From Hortaea werneckii (taxonomy: Eukaryota; Ascomycota; Dothideomycetes; Mycosphaerellales; Teratosphaeriaceae): a stretch of DNA of 64,000 nt. Numbering within the stretch: position 1 is the stretch's first letter; each line of letters starts with the position of its first letter. The translations under genes and the position numbers were made by a program. A model generated the notes under the pieces. The model saw only the letters and a program-made list of their open reading frames with translations. It ran no database searches and had not been told where the DNA came from. The stretch covers positions 558,001 to 622,000 of the forward strand of contig JBAOKB010000170.1 in NCBI GenBank assembly GCA_037044905.1, in the 5' to 3' direction. Below are positions 1 through 10,123 of the stretch, piece after piece.

Positions 1-673
1 CCGTGAACATCCTATCCCTGAGCCAAGCATAAAGGGGGACCATCTCCTCTTCCCCTTCAGCAGCGGCGGAGGATCCCCCCGCGTTGTCGTCCTGCTGCTG
101 CTGATCCAGCGCCTGGTCCAAAAACGCCGTAAAATGCGCCGTCAGCTCATCGACCCGCTCGCGCTTGATCAAATAGCGCGAATTCATCTCGAACTCGAGA
201 TGTTTCCCGTGCTCGGCATTGCGGATCTGGTCGTCGGGGAACTCGAACACTTTACTGAAGAGGTCGCGTTCGAAGACGTCGCGGGAGGCGGTGCGGGCTT
301 TGAAGAGGTCGCGGACCGCGGGCGGCGAGAAGAGGATGTGCGTTTTGCGGCCGCCGACGAGTAAGGTGCAGATCCCCGTGGAGCGGGGATGGAAGGAGAA
401 GAGTTTATTCCAGTATTGGCCGGGATAGGGGGCGAGGAAGTCGAGGGAGTTGCCGAGGAAGGGTAAAGTGTAGGGAATTTGGGGCGGAGTGACGGATTGT
501 TTGCCCATGGCGTGTGGCGGTTGGTGGGTGAATTGGCGGAGGGTGCGGTAGTAGGTCCATGTTGTGTAGATCCGGATGCTGGTTAGGAGGAGAGCTATCG
601 CTGCGAAACCGGCGACGGTGTAGAGAAAGACAGGATTTATCGTAGTATTGATTCTTTCTAAGAGGACGTCCAT
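1..673 (-). CDS. cytochrome P450, N-terminal part (cut by window edge)
   Basis: The frame is open without stops from the ATG at 673 to the left edge, about 224 codons. Residues about 13-38 form a hydrophobic N-terminal anchor, followed by a basic/aromatic stretch and a proline-rich hinge (PPQIPYTLPFLGNSLDFL) typical of microsomal P450s. After that come a beta-1-like segment (TGICTLLVGGRKTHILFSPP) and a helix-B/C-like region. The style recalls the CYP7/CYP8-like fungal P450s, whose members oxidise sterol-like or other lipophilic substrates at the ER. The I-helix, ExxR and heme-cysteine motifs lie outside the window, so neither substrate nor completeness can be judged. A Gln/Asp-rich insert (LDQQQQDDN) near residue 200 is unusual. 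No intron is needed in the visible part. Family assignment is fairly secure; subfamily is not. Confidence 0.75.
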   Translation of the reverse strand, partial: MDVLLERINTTINPVFLYTVAGFAAIALLLTSIRIYTTWTYYRTLRQFTHQPPHAMGKQSVTPPQIPYTLPFLGNSLDFLAPYPGQYWNKLFSFHPRSTGICTLLVGGRKTHILFSPPAVRDLFKARTASRDVFERDLFSKVFEFPDDQIRNAEHGKHLEFEMNSRYLIKRERVDELTAHFTAFLDQALDQQQQDDNAGGSSAAAEGEEEMVPLYAWLRDRMFT

Positions 674-1625
674 CTTTTGTAGATATGCCAATCGTGTGGG
701 CTATGTTGCAGCAACGGCTTGAATCTCGGCGGAAGGACTTGAAAGGCTCTCTTTCAGTCCATGTATGAAGCGCAAAAGCGAGAGTAAAAAGGGTTTAAAA
801 AGAGAGATGATCGTAAGCACCTTTATAGCGTATCGAAAGCGAAGGCCGCGTTCATCGTACATACACACACTCGAGACACAATAGGGTGGATGATCAGGAC
901 CCCCACCTGCACCGTGCCACGGATGTCACTTCAGCCGAGCTGAGCACGCTGCATGGAACGGAGCTGAGAATCCCTCCAACTCCCCCCCGGCATCACCATC
1001 CTGCAGGATTGAGAGAAAATGTGAGACAGCTTATGCAATCGTCACCGCCCAGAGACCTGAAACCTGGCCTAGAGTGACGGTGGCGCAATGGGATAAGATG
1101 AATAGGCTTTGTTACCTATGGCCTAGAGCTGCAGATTCTCAACTTGGGCCTAGTCGGGCCAAGATCACGATACTCAAGTGCTGCCCGACACCCAAGCGGA
1201 GAAGGCAACAGGCTGGAAAGGAACGAAGGACGGTCTTGTCTGCAGAAGGAAGGTGCATTGGCTTTGGGGGAGCAAAGTGTAATATCTCAAAGACCAGGAC
1301 CGGAAACTCTCAATCCATACAGAATGGCCGCAGAAAAAATGTTCTCATTGATTTCTTCGCTACGACGGGAAGAATTCCCGGGAAGTTCTTTTATGGTCCC
1401 TTTCATACTCATAACCACGTTTCACAATAAACACATCCCACATCGCTTTCAAAAACACGTCTAAAGCCGCCTCCACTGCCCGGGAGGGGGGCGTGGAGGG
1501 AAAGGCAGGTGCGGCAGTGATTAATTATCTTCCTGCCGGCAAGGGCGGCCAAGTACGCACAGGGTCGAGTTGAAAGAAGCCCAAAGAAACATCAAGCAGA
1601 AGAGTCCTCAGGAGCGAAGAGGCAT
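674..1625. other. intergenic: P450 upstream region and EF1B-gamma 3' flank
   Basis: The left part must contain the promoter and 5' UTR of the P450 gene and the right part the 3' UTR of the elongation factor gene. Open frames here start at non-ATG codons and resemble no protein I know. I see no RNA gene or repeat. Confidence 0.5.
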
Positions 1626-3326
1626 CTACTTGAAGACCTTGCCGTCGGCCCACTCGTACGTCTTGCCGTTGGCCTCGATCGGCTTGTCCCAGGCCCACAT
1701 GTCGTTGACGAACTCGCGGTCCTCAGGCTTGGTGTGGTCAAGCTTGGTGAACTTGTACGACTCCCAGTCAGGAGCAACGTCGAAGGCCGGGGTAGCCTCC
1801 TGGCCACGGACGACGAAAGCGCCCTGGATGATGGAGTCGTTCTGCACACCGAAGACGGATGCAGCACCGAAGAGGTACTTGCGGGAAGCCTCAAGACGGG
1901 TGAAGAAGCCACCGATCTGGTTGGCGGACATGAAGGTCATGGTGAGCTCGTCGTTGTACATGAAGTCAACCTTCCAGAGCGAGTACTCCTCGAAGTTGCA
2001 GTTCTCCCAGAACCTACAGCGAAATGATGGGTTAGTATTGCCACTTCTGCTAAGATCAGACGGAGCTAATGGTTTACGTACCAGGGCAGAGCAACCTCCC
2101 GGGTTTCTTCGTTGGAGTACTTCCTCTTCAGGTCGTCAATGACGAAAGTGGGCTTGCCGAGAGCCTCGAGCGGGTGCTTCGGCTTCGGTGGAGTCGGGGC
2201 CGCGGCCTCCTCCTTCTCCCGCTCAGCGGCGGTCTTGACCTTGGGCTTAGCCTGCTCCTTTGGCTTCTCCTCCTTCTTCGGGGGCTGGTTCGGGATGGCG
2301 GTCTCGATGAATTCGGGCTTACCAGCCACATCGGCGTAGATGCTCTGGTTGGCAACCGTCTCGTACCAACGGGTCACGGACGGGTGCTCCTCGCGCCAGG
2401 CCTTGTCGAAGAAGAACTGGAAGCCACGGCTGACAATGGCGGCGGTGAAGATGTCAGCGAGGGTGACACGCTCGCCGACGAGGTAGGTGTTGAGCATGAG
2501 GTGGTCCTCCATGGTCTTCATCTTCATGTCGGTAGCCTTCTGGCTGTCCTCAACGTTCTTCTTGTTGTACGGGTCGCGGCCAATGAGAGGGCGGAACCAG
2601 CCGCCGAGGGAGGGAAGGACCTCAGCGTTGGCGAAAGACATCCAGCGGAGGATGGAGGCGTAGTCCTGCTTGGTCTTGCCGAGCAGGGTGGTCTTCTCGT
2701 TCTGGGAGGTGACTAGGGATACAGAATCAGCAACAATGTCCTCCTAACCCGATCAAATCTCAGGGCAGAGAAATGGCAGCGGTCCCCATTGTTATTTCAG
2801 AGTGTGAATACAATATCAACAGAGAATTTTCAGACAGGGATAACTGGAAAATTGGTTGTATATGATCTTCATCATGTTGGGAGGACCGGCCACCGGTAGA
2901 ATTGGTTGGGAGGTGGGAGGACTCACTGTAGATGGCAATGGCCATGCACTCGGTCAGGACGTAGCCATCGGCGCCCTCGAAAGTCGGGACCTTGCCGAGC
3001 TTGTTCAGCTTGCGGTAGTCGTCGCTAACGCCCTTGGCGGGCTCGGTGTGGACCTGCTCGAGCTCGATGTTGTTGGCCTTGGCGACAGCGTTGATGGCCG
3101 TGGTGCGGGGGTTGCCCTGTTGAGGAGATTCCAGTCAGCAATCACGTGATATGGTATTGATATAGCTGGGGACGCTGTCCGAAGGGCAGGGATGCCGGTC
3201 CTTCTTGAGACGGAGGAAGAAAAGGAAGAGGGAGTGGTGGGGCACCACAGCGCCTTTCGTCTTCCCTCCTGGAAGAAAAGAGGTGGTACTCACGGGGTAA
3301 GAGTAGATCTTGCCGAACGGCGCCAT
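1626..3326 (-). CDS. translation elongation factor eEF1B gamma subunit (four exons)
   Basis: Exons on the minus strand are 3326-3294, 3116-2927, 2712-2082 and 2013-1626, giving a 413-residue protein, the usual length. The N-terminal half is the glutathione-S-transferase-like fold (starts MAPFGKIYSYP, then NPRTTAINAVAKAN). A charged Lys/Glu/Pro linker follows (PPKKEEKPKEQAKPKVKTAA). The C-terminal half is the highly conserved EF1G domain (HPLEALGKPTFVIDDLKRKY, FWENCNFEEYSLWK, ending WADGKVFK). The third intron uses donor GTACGT at 2081; splicing there restores the invariant LPWFWEN motif, whereas the later GT would break the frame. The protein is the structural partner of the eEF1B-alpha guanine-nucleotide exchange factor that recycles eEF1A in the cytosol. 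It is divergent to the uS9m gene and shares a 352-bp upstream region with it. Confidence 0.96.
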
Positions 3327-3678
3327 GGTATCGAATTGGTGGGGTATACAGGCAATACAGCCGAGTTGTGCGCCTTCGTTGGCTGGAGGATGCAAGAAGG
3401 GGTATCGAGGAAGAGACGAGGATGGGAAGAGAAGAGGGTATGAGAGTGTGGCAGCTGGAAGTGAGTGAGTGAGTCCCCCGCCGACGGCAAAACAACGTTT
3501 CAAGATTCAGAATTTCTTGCTGGCCCAAGCTTGCGGCGGGATGGCGGGAGGGCCGGGAGTCGGGCTTGGCGGGGAGGGAATGCCGATAGACCGGAGGCTC
3601 AAGCCCTTCCCGGCTGGAGATGTGAGGCCGGAGGTGAAGGGAGATACTGTATCTAGAGGGACAGCATCAATACACGTG
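3327..3678. promoter_or_regulatory. shared upstream region of EF1B-gamma and uS9m
   Basis: This 352-bp spacer separates two divergent translation genes, one cytosolic and one mitochondrial. It is rich in purine/pyrimidine tracts (for example around 3410-3440). I cannot assign a specific factor site. That it serves both genes is inferred from geometry only. Confidence 0.45.
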
Positions 3679-4907
3679 ATGGAAGGCGTGGCGATATGGC
3701 GCACTGGCATGCGCCGGGCAGTGGCCACATGCCAGCACCAGCAGCAGTCCTCTGCCCAGAGATGCATCGCCCAGCACCAGCGACGCTTCTTCGCCTCGCC
3801 CACCCAGTCTCACTCCCGTCCCCAAGGGCAGGATGAGATCAAGGCCGCCCCCCAGATCGACTTCCAAGACGACCGCGACCAGTTTGCCCGCCCACGGTCC
3901 CAGATCCTTCCCAACTCCCGCCAGTCCAGATCACGTGGACCGAACAACAATGCCAGCCGCGCTGCGAACAACACCACCCGAGCAGGAGGACGAGGAGGAC
4001 GAGGAGCGGCCGCAGGAGGAAGCAGTCCGCGCCCCGACACCCGCCCCAACCTCGCCCACCTCCGCATCATCCCCGCCAGCCCATCCTACTTCACCGCAAC
4101 CCCAAAATACACCGACGACCTGCTCCTCCTGTCCGCCCTGCAGCGCCGCCACCAGCTCCTCCCCGTGCTGCCGCCGGGCCACGCCCCGCGCGTAGCCTGG
4201 AAGACCATCGACCAGTACAAGACGGAGCTCGCCGAGCCCGTGCGGGCCAAAATGTATGGCATCCTGGTCCAGCTGCTCAAGCGGCTGAACTACATCCACC
4301 CGGCGCTGATGCCGGACGAGGTGCGCCGCGCGCTCGACTCCTTCAAGCGCGAAGTCCAGCCGCACCTGAACGTGCCCAAGCCCATCCAGGTCAGCGAGTA
4401 CGGGGTGGCGGTGGCGGCCGGCCGCAGGAAGAGCTCCACGGCCACCGTGCACCTGGTGGAAGGCACCGGCCAGTGTCTGATCAACGGGAAGTCGCTATCC
4501 GAGTACTTTGGCCGGCTGCACGATCGAGAGAGCGCCGTGTGGGCGTTGAAGGCCACGGCGCGGTTGGATAAGTATAATGTTTGGGCCACGACGGAGGGAG
4601 GCGGTACGACGGGGCAGGCTGAGGCGGTTATGTTGGGCGTAGGTAGGGCGCTGTTGGCGCATGAGCCGGACCTGAAGATGGCGGTGCGACGAGGTATGTC
4701 TTCTCCCTTTCTTCTCAATCACGGGGCTAGAAGCGTCTCTACTAGGGTCACTTCGCATTATCGCGACTTTCCATTTGACCGAAGAATGATTTCGCTAACT
4801 CTTATCGCCCAACAGCTGGTGCCATTACCCGTAACCCCAAGCGCGTGGAGCGTAAGAAGCCCGGCAAGCTCAAAGCCAGGAAGATGCCGGCTTGGGTCAA
4901 GCGGTAG
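3679..4907 (+). CDS. mitochondrial small-subunit ribosomal protein uS9m
   Basis: Two exons, 3679-4693 and 4816-4907, give 368 residues. The intron (GTATGT...CAACAG) restores the diagnostic C-terminus: AGAITRNPKRVERKKPGKLK and a terminal KR, matching the uS9 tail that reaches the ribosomal P site. The core has the S9 signature VAVAAGRRKSSTATVHL and LINGKSLSEYFGR. The N-terminus is a basic, serine-rich mitochondrial presequence (MRRAVATCQ...RRFFAS), followed by a Gly/Arg/Asn-rich low-complexity segment and then the MRPS9-specific N-domain. The frame is open upstream to 3469; the ATG at 3679 has a purine at -3, and the ATG at 3709 is an equally plausible start. The protein is imported and assembled into the mitochondrial small subunit. 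Confidence 0.93.
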
Positions 4908-5765
4908 TCTTGCCTTTCTCTTTCTTGCCTTTCCGAAGATGAAGAAGAAGAATCTCTTTTTTATCAATGGAGCGGTGTATGTATACTATATTTATTGTGT
5001 ACAAAATCCAGATAAGAAAAATCCCCACCCTTTTATTCATATCTTCTTCCTCGAAAATATTCACGAGATTCCCGTTCAGGTAAGTCCCTACCTCATGCGA
5101 GACATTTTAGGCAAGCACCTTCACCATCACCTAGAAAGTATCTTCTCTCGTTCACCCTTTCCTCATACCCTTGGTATTTAGGAAAGCTTGGATCGTTGCT
5201 GGGAAAGGTACCAACCAGATCAAGGCGAGCTCCCCCTCACAACCGCCCCTCCCTGCTATTTTTCTTTTAAAAAAATAAAAAAAAATCCGTGTTCCTCAGA
5301 GCGAATGTATCGAAGATGCATAGTAACGAGCACCTGTAAGCAGGTGCATGTCATATGCAGAGAATAAGCATTCTCAAAAGGTGAAAAGAAAGGACACATG
5401 ATCACCGGACCCTTAATCTCTCGCGCCTTTCAGATATTTATTCTTGATCTTCCTCCTTACAAAGCTGTTCCTTTTTCCCTCCTTGCACTATATCAAGTTC
5501 CTTTTCAGAGACACAGATTGGTCGAAAAGGAGGTGTTTGGAATTTTTTTGGGCGGGTCTAGAGGAGATCCCCAAGGATCCTTGGCCTCGCTATTGTCGGC
5601 AGCATCTACTATCGACGGCGCGCGCGTACGAAACAGGGGTCTTACTCTTTCCTCGATACCACCTGGTAAGTCTCGAGAGAAAGGACGGGGTCGGAAAAGC
5701 TGACATTTTCTCCAGATCGATATTGACCGAGTGGTGGGAGATCCACAGACAAGAGAAGGGAAACG
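4908..5765. other. intergenic between uS9m and a small Cys-rich gene
   Basis: Contains the uS9m 3' UTR and the upstream region of the following gene. A T/A-rich run lies at about 5259-5286. A GTAAGT at about 5664 could be the donor of an intron in the next gene's leader, but I cannot fix an acceptor. No other gene is seen. Confidence 0.4.
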
Positions 5766-6029
5766 ATGTGTCGCTCCCATTTCATTCAATACAGCTGCGG
5801 CTGCAGAAAGGAGATGAAGTTTGTGCGGTGCGCGGAGCGTCTGGCCGAGGGGAAAAACACCAAGTGTCGGCGCATCGAGAAGCAGCGCGCGGAAGACTCG
5901 CCAGATTATTGTTCGAGACACTTGGTCTATGTTGACGCGCAAAAGAAGTTTTACGATCGGGATGGCAATGAGGCGGAGGAGGCGGAGGAGGAACGGGAGG
6001 AAGGGGAAGGGGGAGCAAGAGGTGGCTAA
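5766..6029 (+). CDS. small cysteine-rich protein of unknown function (87 aa)
   Basis: This short single-exon frame starts at a real ATG and encodes 87 residues. The first 50 residues carry regularly spaced Cys and His: MCRSH...YSCGC...VRC...TKC...YCSRHL. I know this style from short fungal proteins that begin with MC and a YSCGC-like element and probably bind zinc. The last 25 residues are almost entirely Glu/Arg/Gly. There is no signal peptide, so it does not look like a secreted effector. The function is unknown. The patterned Cys/His residues argue for a real gene, but the small size keeps confidence moderate. An additional 5' exon is possible. Confidence 0.55.
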   Translation: MCRSHFIQYSCGCRKEMKFVRCAERLAEGKNTKCRRIEKQRAEDSPDYCSRHLVYVDAQKKFYDRDGNEAEEAEEEREEGEGGARGG

Positions 6030-6638
6030 GAAAACTCCTTCTGCTTTCTCTCTCGATCTGACAGTATTTTCCGCTATGCGAGAGGGGTAGAGTTCATGAT
6101 TTGACTCGTTGGAGCGGCTGTTGTCAAGAACGGGTTGGATTCAGAACGGAGAAATGGGCGGACACTGAGAATGCTATGAATGCCTCCTTCACAAGGTAGC
6201 TGAGAGCCAGAGTTCTTCAGAATAGGTGGATGGGAGGGCGAGCTAGATAAAACTTATTCGGCATAGGTGATTGCTTCCTGCTACATTTCATGTCCACTAC
6301 CGTCATTCCCGTCGTCGATTGGTGTCATCAATACAGTAGTAGACTACATGTACAGCCAGCACAAAGTTTTTGACCATGATTCTCCGCAATTCTGTGACAA
6401 GGTGTCTTTCAGAATCCTGACGCTCTCGGTCCGCGGTTCCCCAAACAGCTCCCGACTACGCAATCGAAGGGGACATCCTCTCCTTCGATCTAATGTGGTA
6501 TAGAACTATGGCACCATCCTCAGGATTCAAGGGCTTACAGGAGGTTCTGGGAGATGGAAGTGAGCGGGCACAATCAACAGAAGGGGGCGTGGGTTAAAAA
6601 AAAGAAAAAACAAATCCAAACCCTGTATTCTCAAACCC
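6030..6638. other. intergenic, convergent 3' flanks
   Basis: Lies between the stop codons of two converging genes. An A-rich run near 6597-6613 is the only notable composition. No gene or RNA is recognised. Confidence 0.4.
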
Positions 6639-7709
6639 CTAAGACTTAAAAAGCCGCCCTTGCTGGCAGAGGTAAGGAAACTCCGGCGAGTCTCTTCTTC
6701 CACCATGACTGTCTCTCCACAGTCGCTGGGCCCACGCGCAGCGGGTGAAGTGCTCCAGGAAAGCGGCATGCGAATAGATCGTGTTACGAACGTCACTCGC
6801 CCAGATCATATGAGTCCCAATGTCGCCTTTTTCTAACAAAAGCTGGCAGCCGGCACAGGAGACGCCGTTCTGGACTTGACCTGTCTGGACGTCGAAGCTT
6901 GGCATCGCGCAGCAGGCCATGTAGGCTAGAATCGAGTCCGTGTTGAACTGGGCGATCTTAGTTCCTGGTGCCTCAAAGCCAGGGTGCTCTTCGCGATAGG
7001 CTGATAGGATAGATACGACGGGGACAAGGGTATAGCGCCTTGAGCGATCTCGATCAGGGTAGGTGTATGTACCGGGAAGTGTCTTAAGGCTGGGGAGCTG
7101 CGCGAGTGAGTGTTTCGGTAACCTGAGAATCCGTTTGGCGGCGCTCAGAGCCACCATACGCATTGGGTATTGGTTCTGCGTAAGGCACGTTGAGCAGCAG
7201 CGAATCCAGAGTGGTAAGTGGACCAGGTCGCCGTGCGAGCCGTGGCAGAGAGAGCATTCCTGCGTGCAGAGCAGGCGATAGAAGTCTGACAAGCTGACTT
7301 TTGCAGCCAGACCTGTCCGTAGCAGTGCACAGAACGGGTCGATGGCATGTTTGGTGATGATACGGTGTTCATGGAGAGCATCAAGGATTTGTCGTGCTCG
7401 TGTGTTAGTCTGACGGAAGCGGAATACCGACGCTACATCCAGATCTAGACAGATTTTGTGAAGCAATTCGAGCGGCAGCTCGTCCAAACGGCCCAGAGTC
7501 GCTGTCGACGTCGAGTCGGGCAGCGTTGGGGTGAGGACATTGATATGTGCGTTGATTCGGAATGAGATGACTGCACAATCGAAGTCCCGACGATGATAGG
7601 CAGCCACACGAAGAATGGACTCATGTTCTTCAGGCTGGATCTCGTAGGCCGAATCAGAGTGGTATCCAGGAATTGGCGAGTTAGCCAAATGAAGAGAGTG
7701 ATGGCTCAT
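6639..7709 (-). CDS. F-box-like domain protein
   Basis: A single exon of 356 codons. The frame is open upstream to 7820, but the first ATG is at 7709, which I take as the start. Residues about 70-105 form an F-box-like element (LDELPLELLHKICLDLDVASVFRFRQTN), the module that binds Skp1 in SCF ubiquitin ligases. The rest resembles the large ascomycete family of F-box proteins with Cys-rich stretches: a CSLCHG...CCSTCL segment around residues 160-190 and CAGCQLLLEKG near 290 may bind zinc. No leucine-rich repeats or WD40 repeats follow, so the substrate-binding part is of unknown type. An upstream non-coding or short coding exon cannot be excluded. Family fairly sure; substrate unknown. Confidence 0.75.
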   Translation of the reverse strand: MSHHSLHLANSPIPGYHSDSAYEIQPEEHESILRVAAYHRRDFDCAVISFRINAHINVLTPTLPDSTSTATLGRLDELPLELLHKICLDLDVASVFRFRQTNTRARQILDALHEHRIITKHAIDPFCALLRTGLAAKVSLSDFYRLLCTQECSLCHGSHGDLVHLPLWIRCCSTCLTQNQYPMRMVALSAAKRILRLPKHSLAQLPSLKTLPGTYTYPDRDRSRRYTLVPVVSILSAYREEHPGFEAPGTKIAQFNTDSILAYMACCAMPSFDVQTGQVQNGVSCAGCQLLLEKGDIGTHMIWASDVRNTIYSHAAFLEHFTRCAWAQRLWRDSHGGRRDSPEFPYLCQQGRLFKS

Positions 7710-8300
7710 GACTTTGAACGCGGCTGCGTGACTGACGATAGATGTGAGCTGTGGGCATACTCGGTAATGCAACCAGTCTTCGTTGATGATACTCTGCAGA
7801 TGTTCGCAAGAAGCGGACACGGGTCAGTCAGAAAGTATCAGAGAGTATGAGTAAGAAGGGAAATTGATATACTGGAAGAAGTAGTCAGATAGGAAATGTT
7901 GTAAGTTGCTAAATCCCCCCCGCTGATTGGCTACGCGACACGCGCATGGACGCGTCGCCCGCGCGAGATTCCGTCATTTGCAGCCCACCCGAGGCTTCCC
8001 TCCCAGCCGTCTCTCCCACCTTCGCACGCACGCATGCACGCACCTACCGTCATTCACTTCCCCCTGTCCATATAGACAAACGTCAAAGCGCTACTCATAG
8101 CCTCATATCGAACTTAGACAACCCCAATCCCGTGCATTCACTCGGCGCAAAAGACTTCACAAAACGAGAAAACCAGCCCAAATCAGATCGTCGACTGGCA
8201 CACCCATCAACGCTCCCTTCGAGCAAGCCTCCTAACCACACCTCAACGGATCGTCGACCAAGAGAACAACGACAACGAAAGGAAAAAGAAAAAGAGAAAA
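7710..8300. promoter_or_regulatory. shared upstream region of F-box gene and RNR-inhibitor gene
   Basis: This 591-bp divergent spacer holds an inverted CCAAT box (ATTGG, 7926-7930), an MluI cell-cycle box (7950-7955), a run of CGCACG/CATG repeats at about 8025-8043 and a purine-rich leader directly before the ATG at 8301. The elements are seen; their use is inferred. Confidence 0.5.
7950..7955. promoter_or_regulatory. MCB-like element (ACGCGT)
   Basis: A perfect palindromic MluI cell-cycle box, the core site for MBF-type G1/S transcription factors in fungi, lies 345 bp upstream of the RNR-inhibitor start and sits among several other CGCG dinucleotides. It could equally serve the divergent F-box gene. 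A 6-bp site can occur by chance; the match to a DNA-replication gene is what raises interest. Confidence 0.4.
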
Positions 8301-9182
8301 ATGCCGCCAATCCTCCCATCATCCAACCCCAACCTCCCAGACCAACACATCCGCAAACGTCCCTTCCAACCCTCCATAACCTCCTACTTCGACCAAAGAC
8401 CCGGACCATCATCATCAGCACCAGCATCATCAGCATCAGCATCAGCATCCGCTAACTCGCGCCGTCCAACTACCGAGAACGCCTGGGACGCCTACTCCCC
8501 ACCCATCCTCTCCCCACCCGTGCCAGAAGAAACCCAAGCTTCGCTCCTCTCGGTCGGCATGCGCGTGCGGAAGAGCGTGCCGGAGGGGTATAAGACGCAT
8601 AAAACGCTTGGGGATGGGATGGGAAGGGTTGAGGGAGGGTTTGATGCTGGCGGGTTGGGGTCGAAAGTGCCATCCAGCAGTGCGCCTGCGAAGGTTGGGA
8701 GGGGCAGAGTTGGAGGTGGTGGTATAGGGACTGCGACGAGAGGGGGGAGGGAGTTGATGCCATTTTGTGGGTTGCATGAGGTTGGTGGCTTGGGGGTTTC
8801 ATCGTCTTTCGGGGGTGCGGAGCAGGATGAGGAGGAGGATGAGGAGGATGTGCCGGGGTTGACGTGGAGTCAGGAGACGGTTGGAAGTTCGCAGGGGAGC
8901 TTGGTGGGAGCGGGTCTTGCAATGGGAGCTGGGTATTCGGGATTGCGCACGGAGAGCAAGAAGAGGACATTTGAGGAGGAGATGGAGGAGGAGATGGATG
9001 CTTATTTTGACGGTGGTACAGGAGAAGCGGCGGAGATGGAGCAATTCGGGGTCGTGGGGAGAAAGATTGCGAAGCCTCGAGGTGCTGTAGGCAGGAAGGG
9101 AGGGAATGGGTCAGGGGGCGTAGAGGGAGACTTTGAAGAGGCTAGCTTTTTGGCGCCTATGGATGTTGACGAGCAATGGTGA
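8301..9182 (+). CDS. ribonucleotide reductase inhibitor family protein (Spd1/Dif1-like) with PIP box
   Basis: A single exon of 293 residues. Residues 23-30 read QPSITSYF, an exact PCNA-interacting (PIP) box of the form QxxIxxYF, preceded by RKRPF. Residues about 84-102 (VGMRVRKSVPEGYKTHK) match the conserved block I associate with the fungal RNR-inhibitor family, whose members (Spd1 in fission yeast, Dif1/Sml1 in budding yeast) restrain ribonucleotide reductase by inhibiting it or keeping its small subunit in the nucleus. The remainder is disordered: Ser/Ala repeats from a CAT/CAG-like microsatellite at 8410-8450, Gly-rich linkers, an acidic stretch (EEEDEEDVPGLTWS) and a terminal MDVDEQW. 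Inference: turnover on chromatin-bound PCNA through CRL4-Cdt2, as for Spd1. The MCB element upstream fits S-phase control. Confidence 0.75.
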   Translation: MPPILPSSNPNLPDQHIRKRPFQPSITSYFDQRPGPSSSAPASSASASASANSRRPTTENAWDAYSPPILSPPVPEETQASLLSVGMRVRKSVPEGYKTHKTLGDGMGRVEGGFDAGGLGSKVPSSSAPAKVGRGRVGGGGIGTATRGGRELMPFCGLHEVGGLGVSSSFGGAEQDEEEDEEDVPGLTWSQETVGSSQGSLVGAGLAMGAGYSGLRTESKKRTFEEEMEEEMDAYFDGGTGEAAEMEQFGVVGRKIAKPRGAVGRKGGNGSGGVEGDFEEASFLAPMDVDEQW

Positions 9183-10123
9183 GATGAGCTGGGTGGATAG
9201 GAGAGCTTTGATACAGCTGCTTTGTTGATGTCTTTCTATCACTGGATTGTAGAATAAATAAGGGATGGAGATGGCGTTTTCAGGGGGTCAATTGGGTTAA
9301 GATATCCTGCAGAGCATTGGAGCATCCGGGTTACTGTATATAGTGTGTTTATCAGAAGTTAGGATAGTATGTGCTTGACTTTTCGCTTCACCTTTGGCAT
9401 CATTTCATGCCTCATTTCATGTCTAGGCACAAAGCAAGGTAGTAAGAACGTTCGTGGTGAAGGTCACGTGAGCGATCTCGCCCAGGCAGCCCCACCTTCC
9501 TTTGCAACGCCAGAGCGAAAATCCGAGGGGCGGAAGTAAACAACAAGGCCACTCGCAAGAGCAACCGCCGCGCTTCAGCCACACACCCAGATCCACTTGC
9601 AATTCTCCCTTTCTCGCTGCAATCTTCACATAGACACGGGGTAGAAACAAGCGATATCAGCGGAGGAAAATAAGAGGAAAACCCATCCAGCCAGAAATCC
9701 CAGCTTTGACTGTAATATCAGACACAGCAGTGCATATTACCGCAACACCGTCACCTCTTCTTCTTCTTGCTTTCGTCAGTGCGACGCGAGACCCTGAAAT
9801 CCCGGACGGGAATCTCGCAGCTTTTATTTTGGCCGTGCGTCTTTCGCAGCCTGCACCTCACTTCACCTCTATTCACTTCACCTCCTCCCCTTCAGCAGCA
9901 AGCCGCGCTTTGGCTGAGACGTTCATTCAAAACCCGCATCTGCTAGAGCAGCAAGCGACCGGGTCACTCACCATCAACACCACCCGAAAAAGAACCCTCC
10001 CGTAGAACACAGACCCCGCCCGACTCAGGGACACGACCAGCTTCACTGGCTGCGACTCGCGCATGAGGAAGTGAAGGCGGGCCATCCCTTCTTTCGATAC
10101 TTGACTGAGACGTTTGGCCCAAT
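9183..10123. other. intergenic: RNR-inhibitor 3' flank and importin-beta upstream region
   Basis: Contains the 3' UTR of one gene and the promoter plus a long leader of the next, both on the plus strand. A CTTCTTCTTCTTG run lies near 9758. I find no convincing gene. Confidence 0.4.

Noticed and set aside
1570..2716. Plus-strand frames over EF1B-gamma
   Set aside because: Mirror of a strongly conserved coding exon; Leu/Val/Gly-rich shadow translation.
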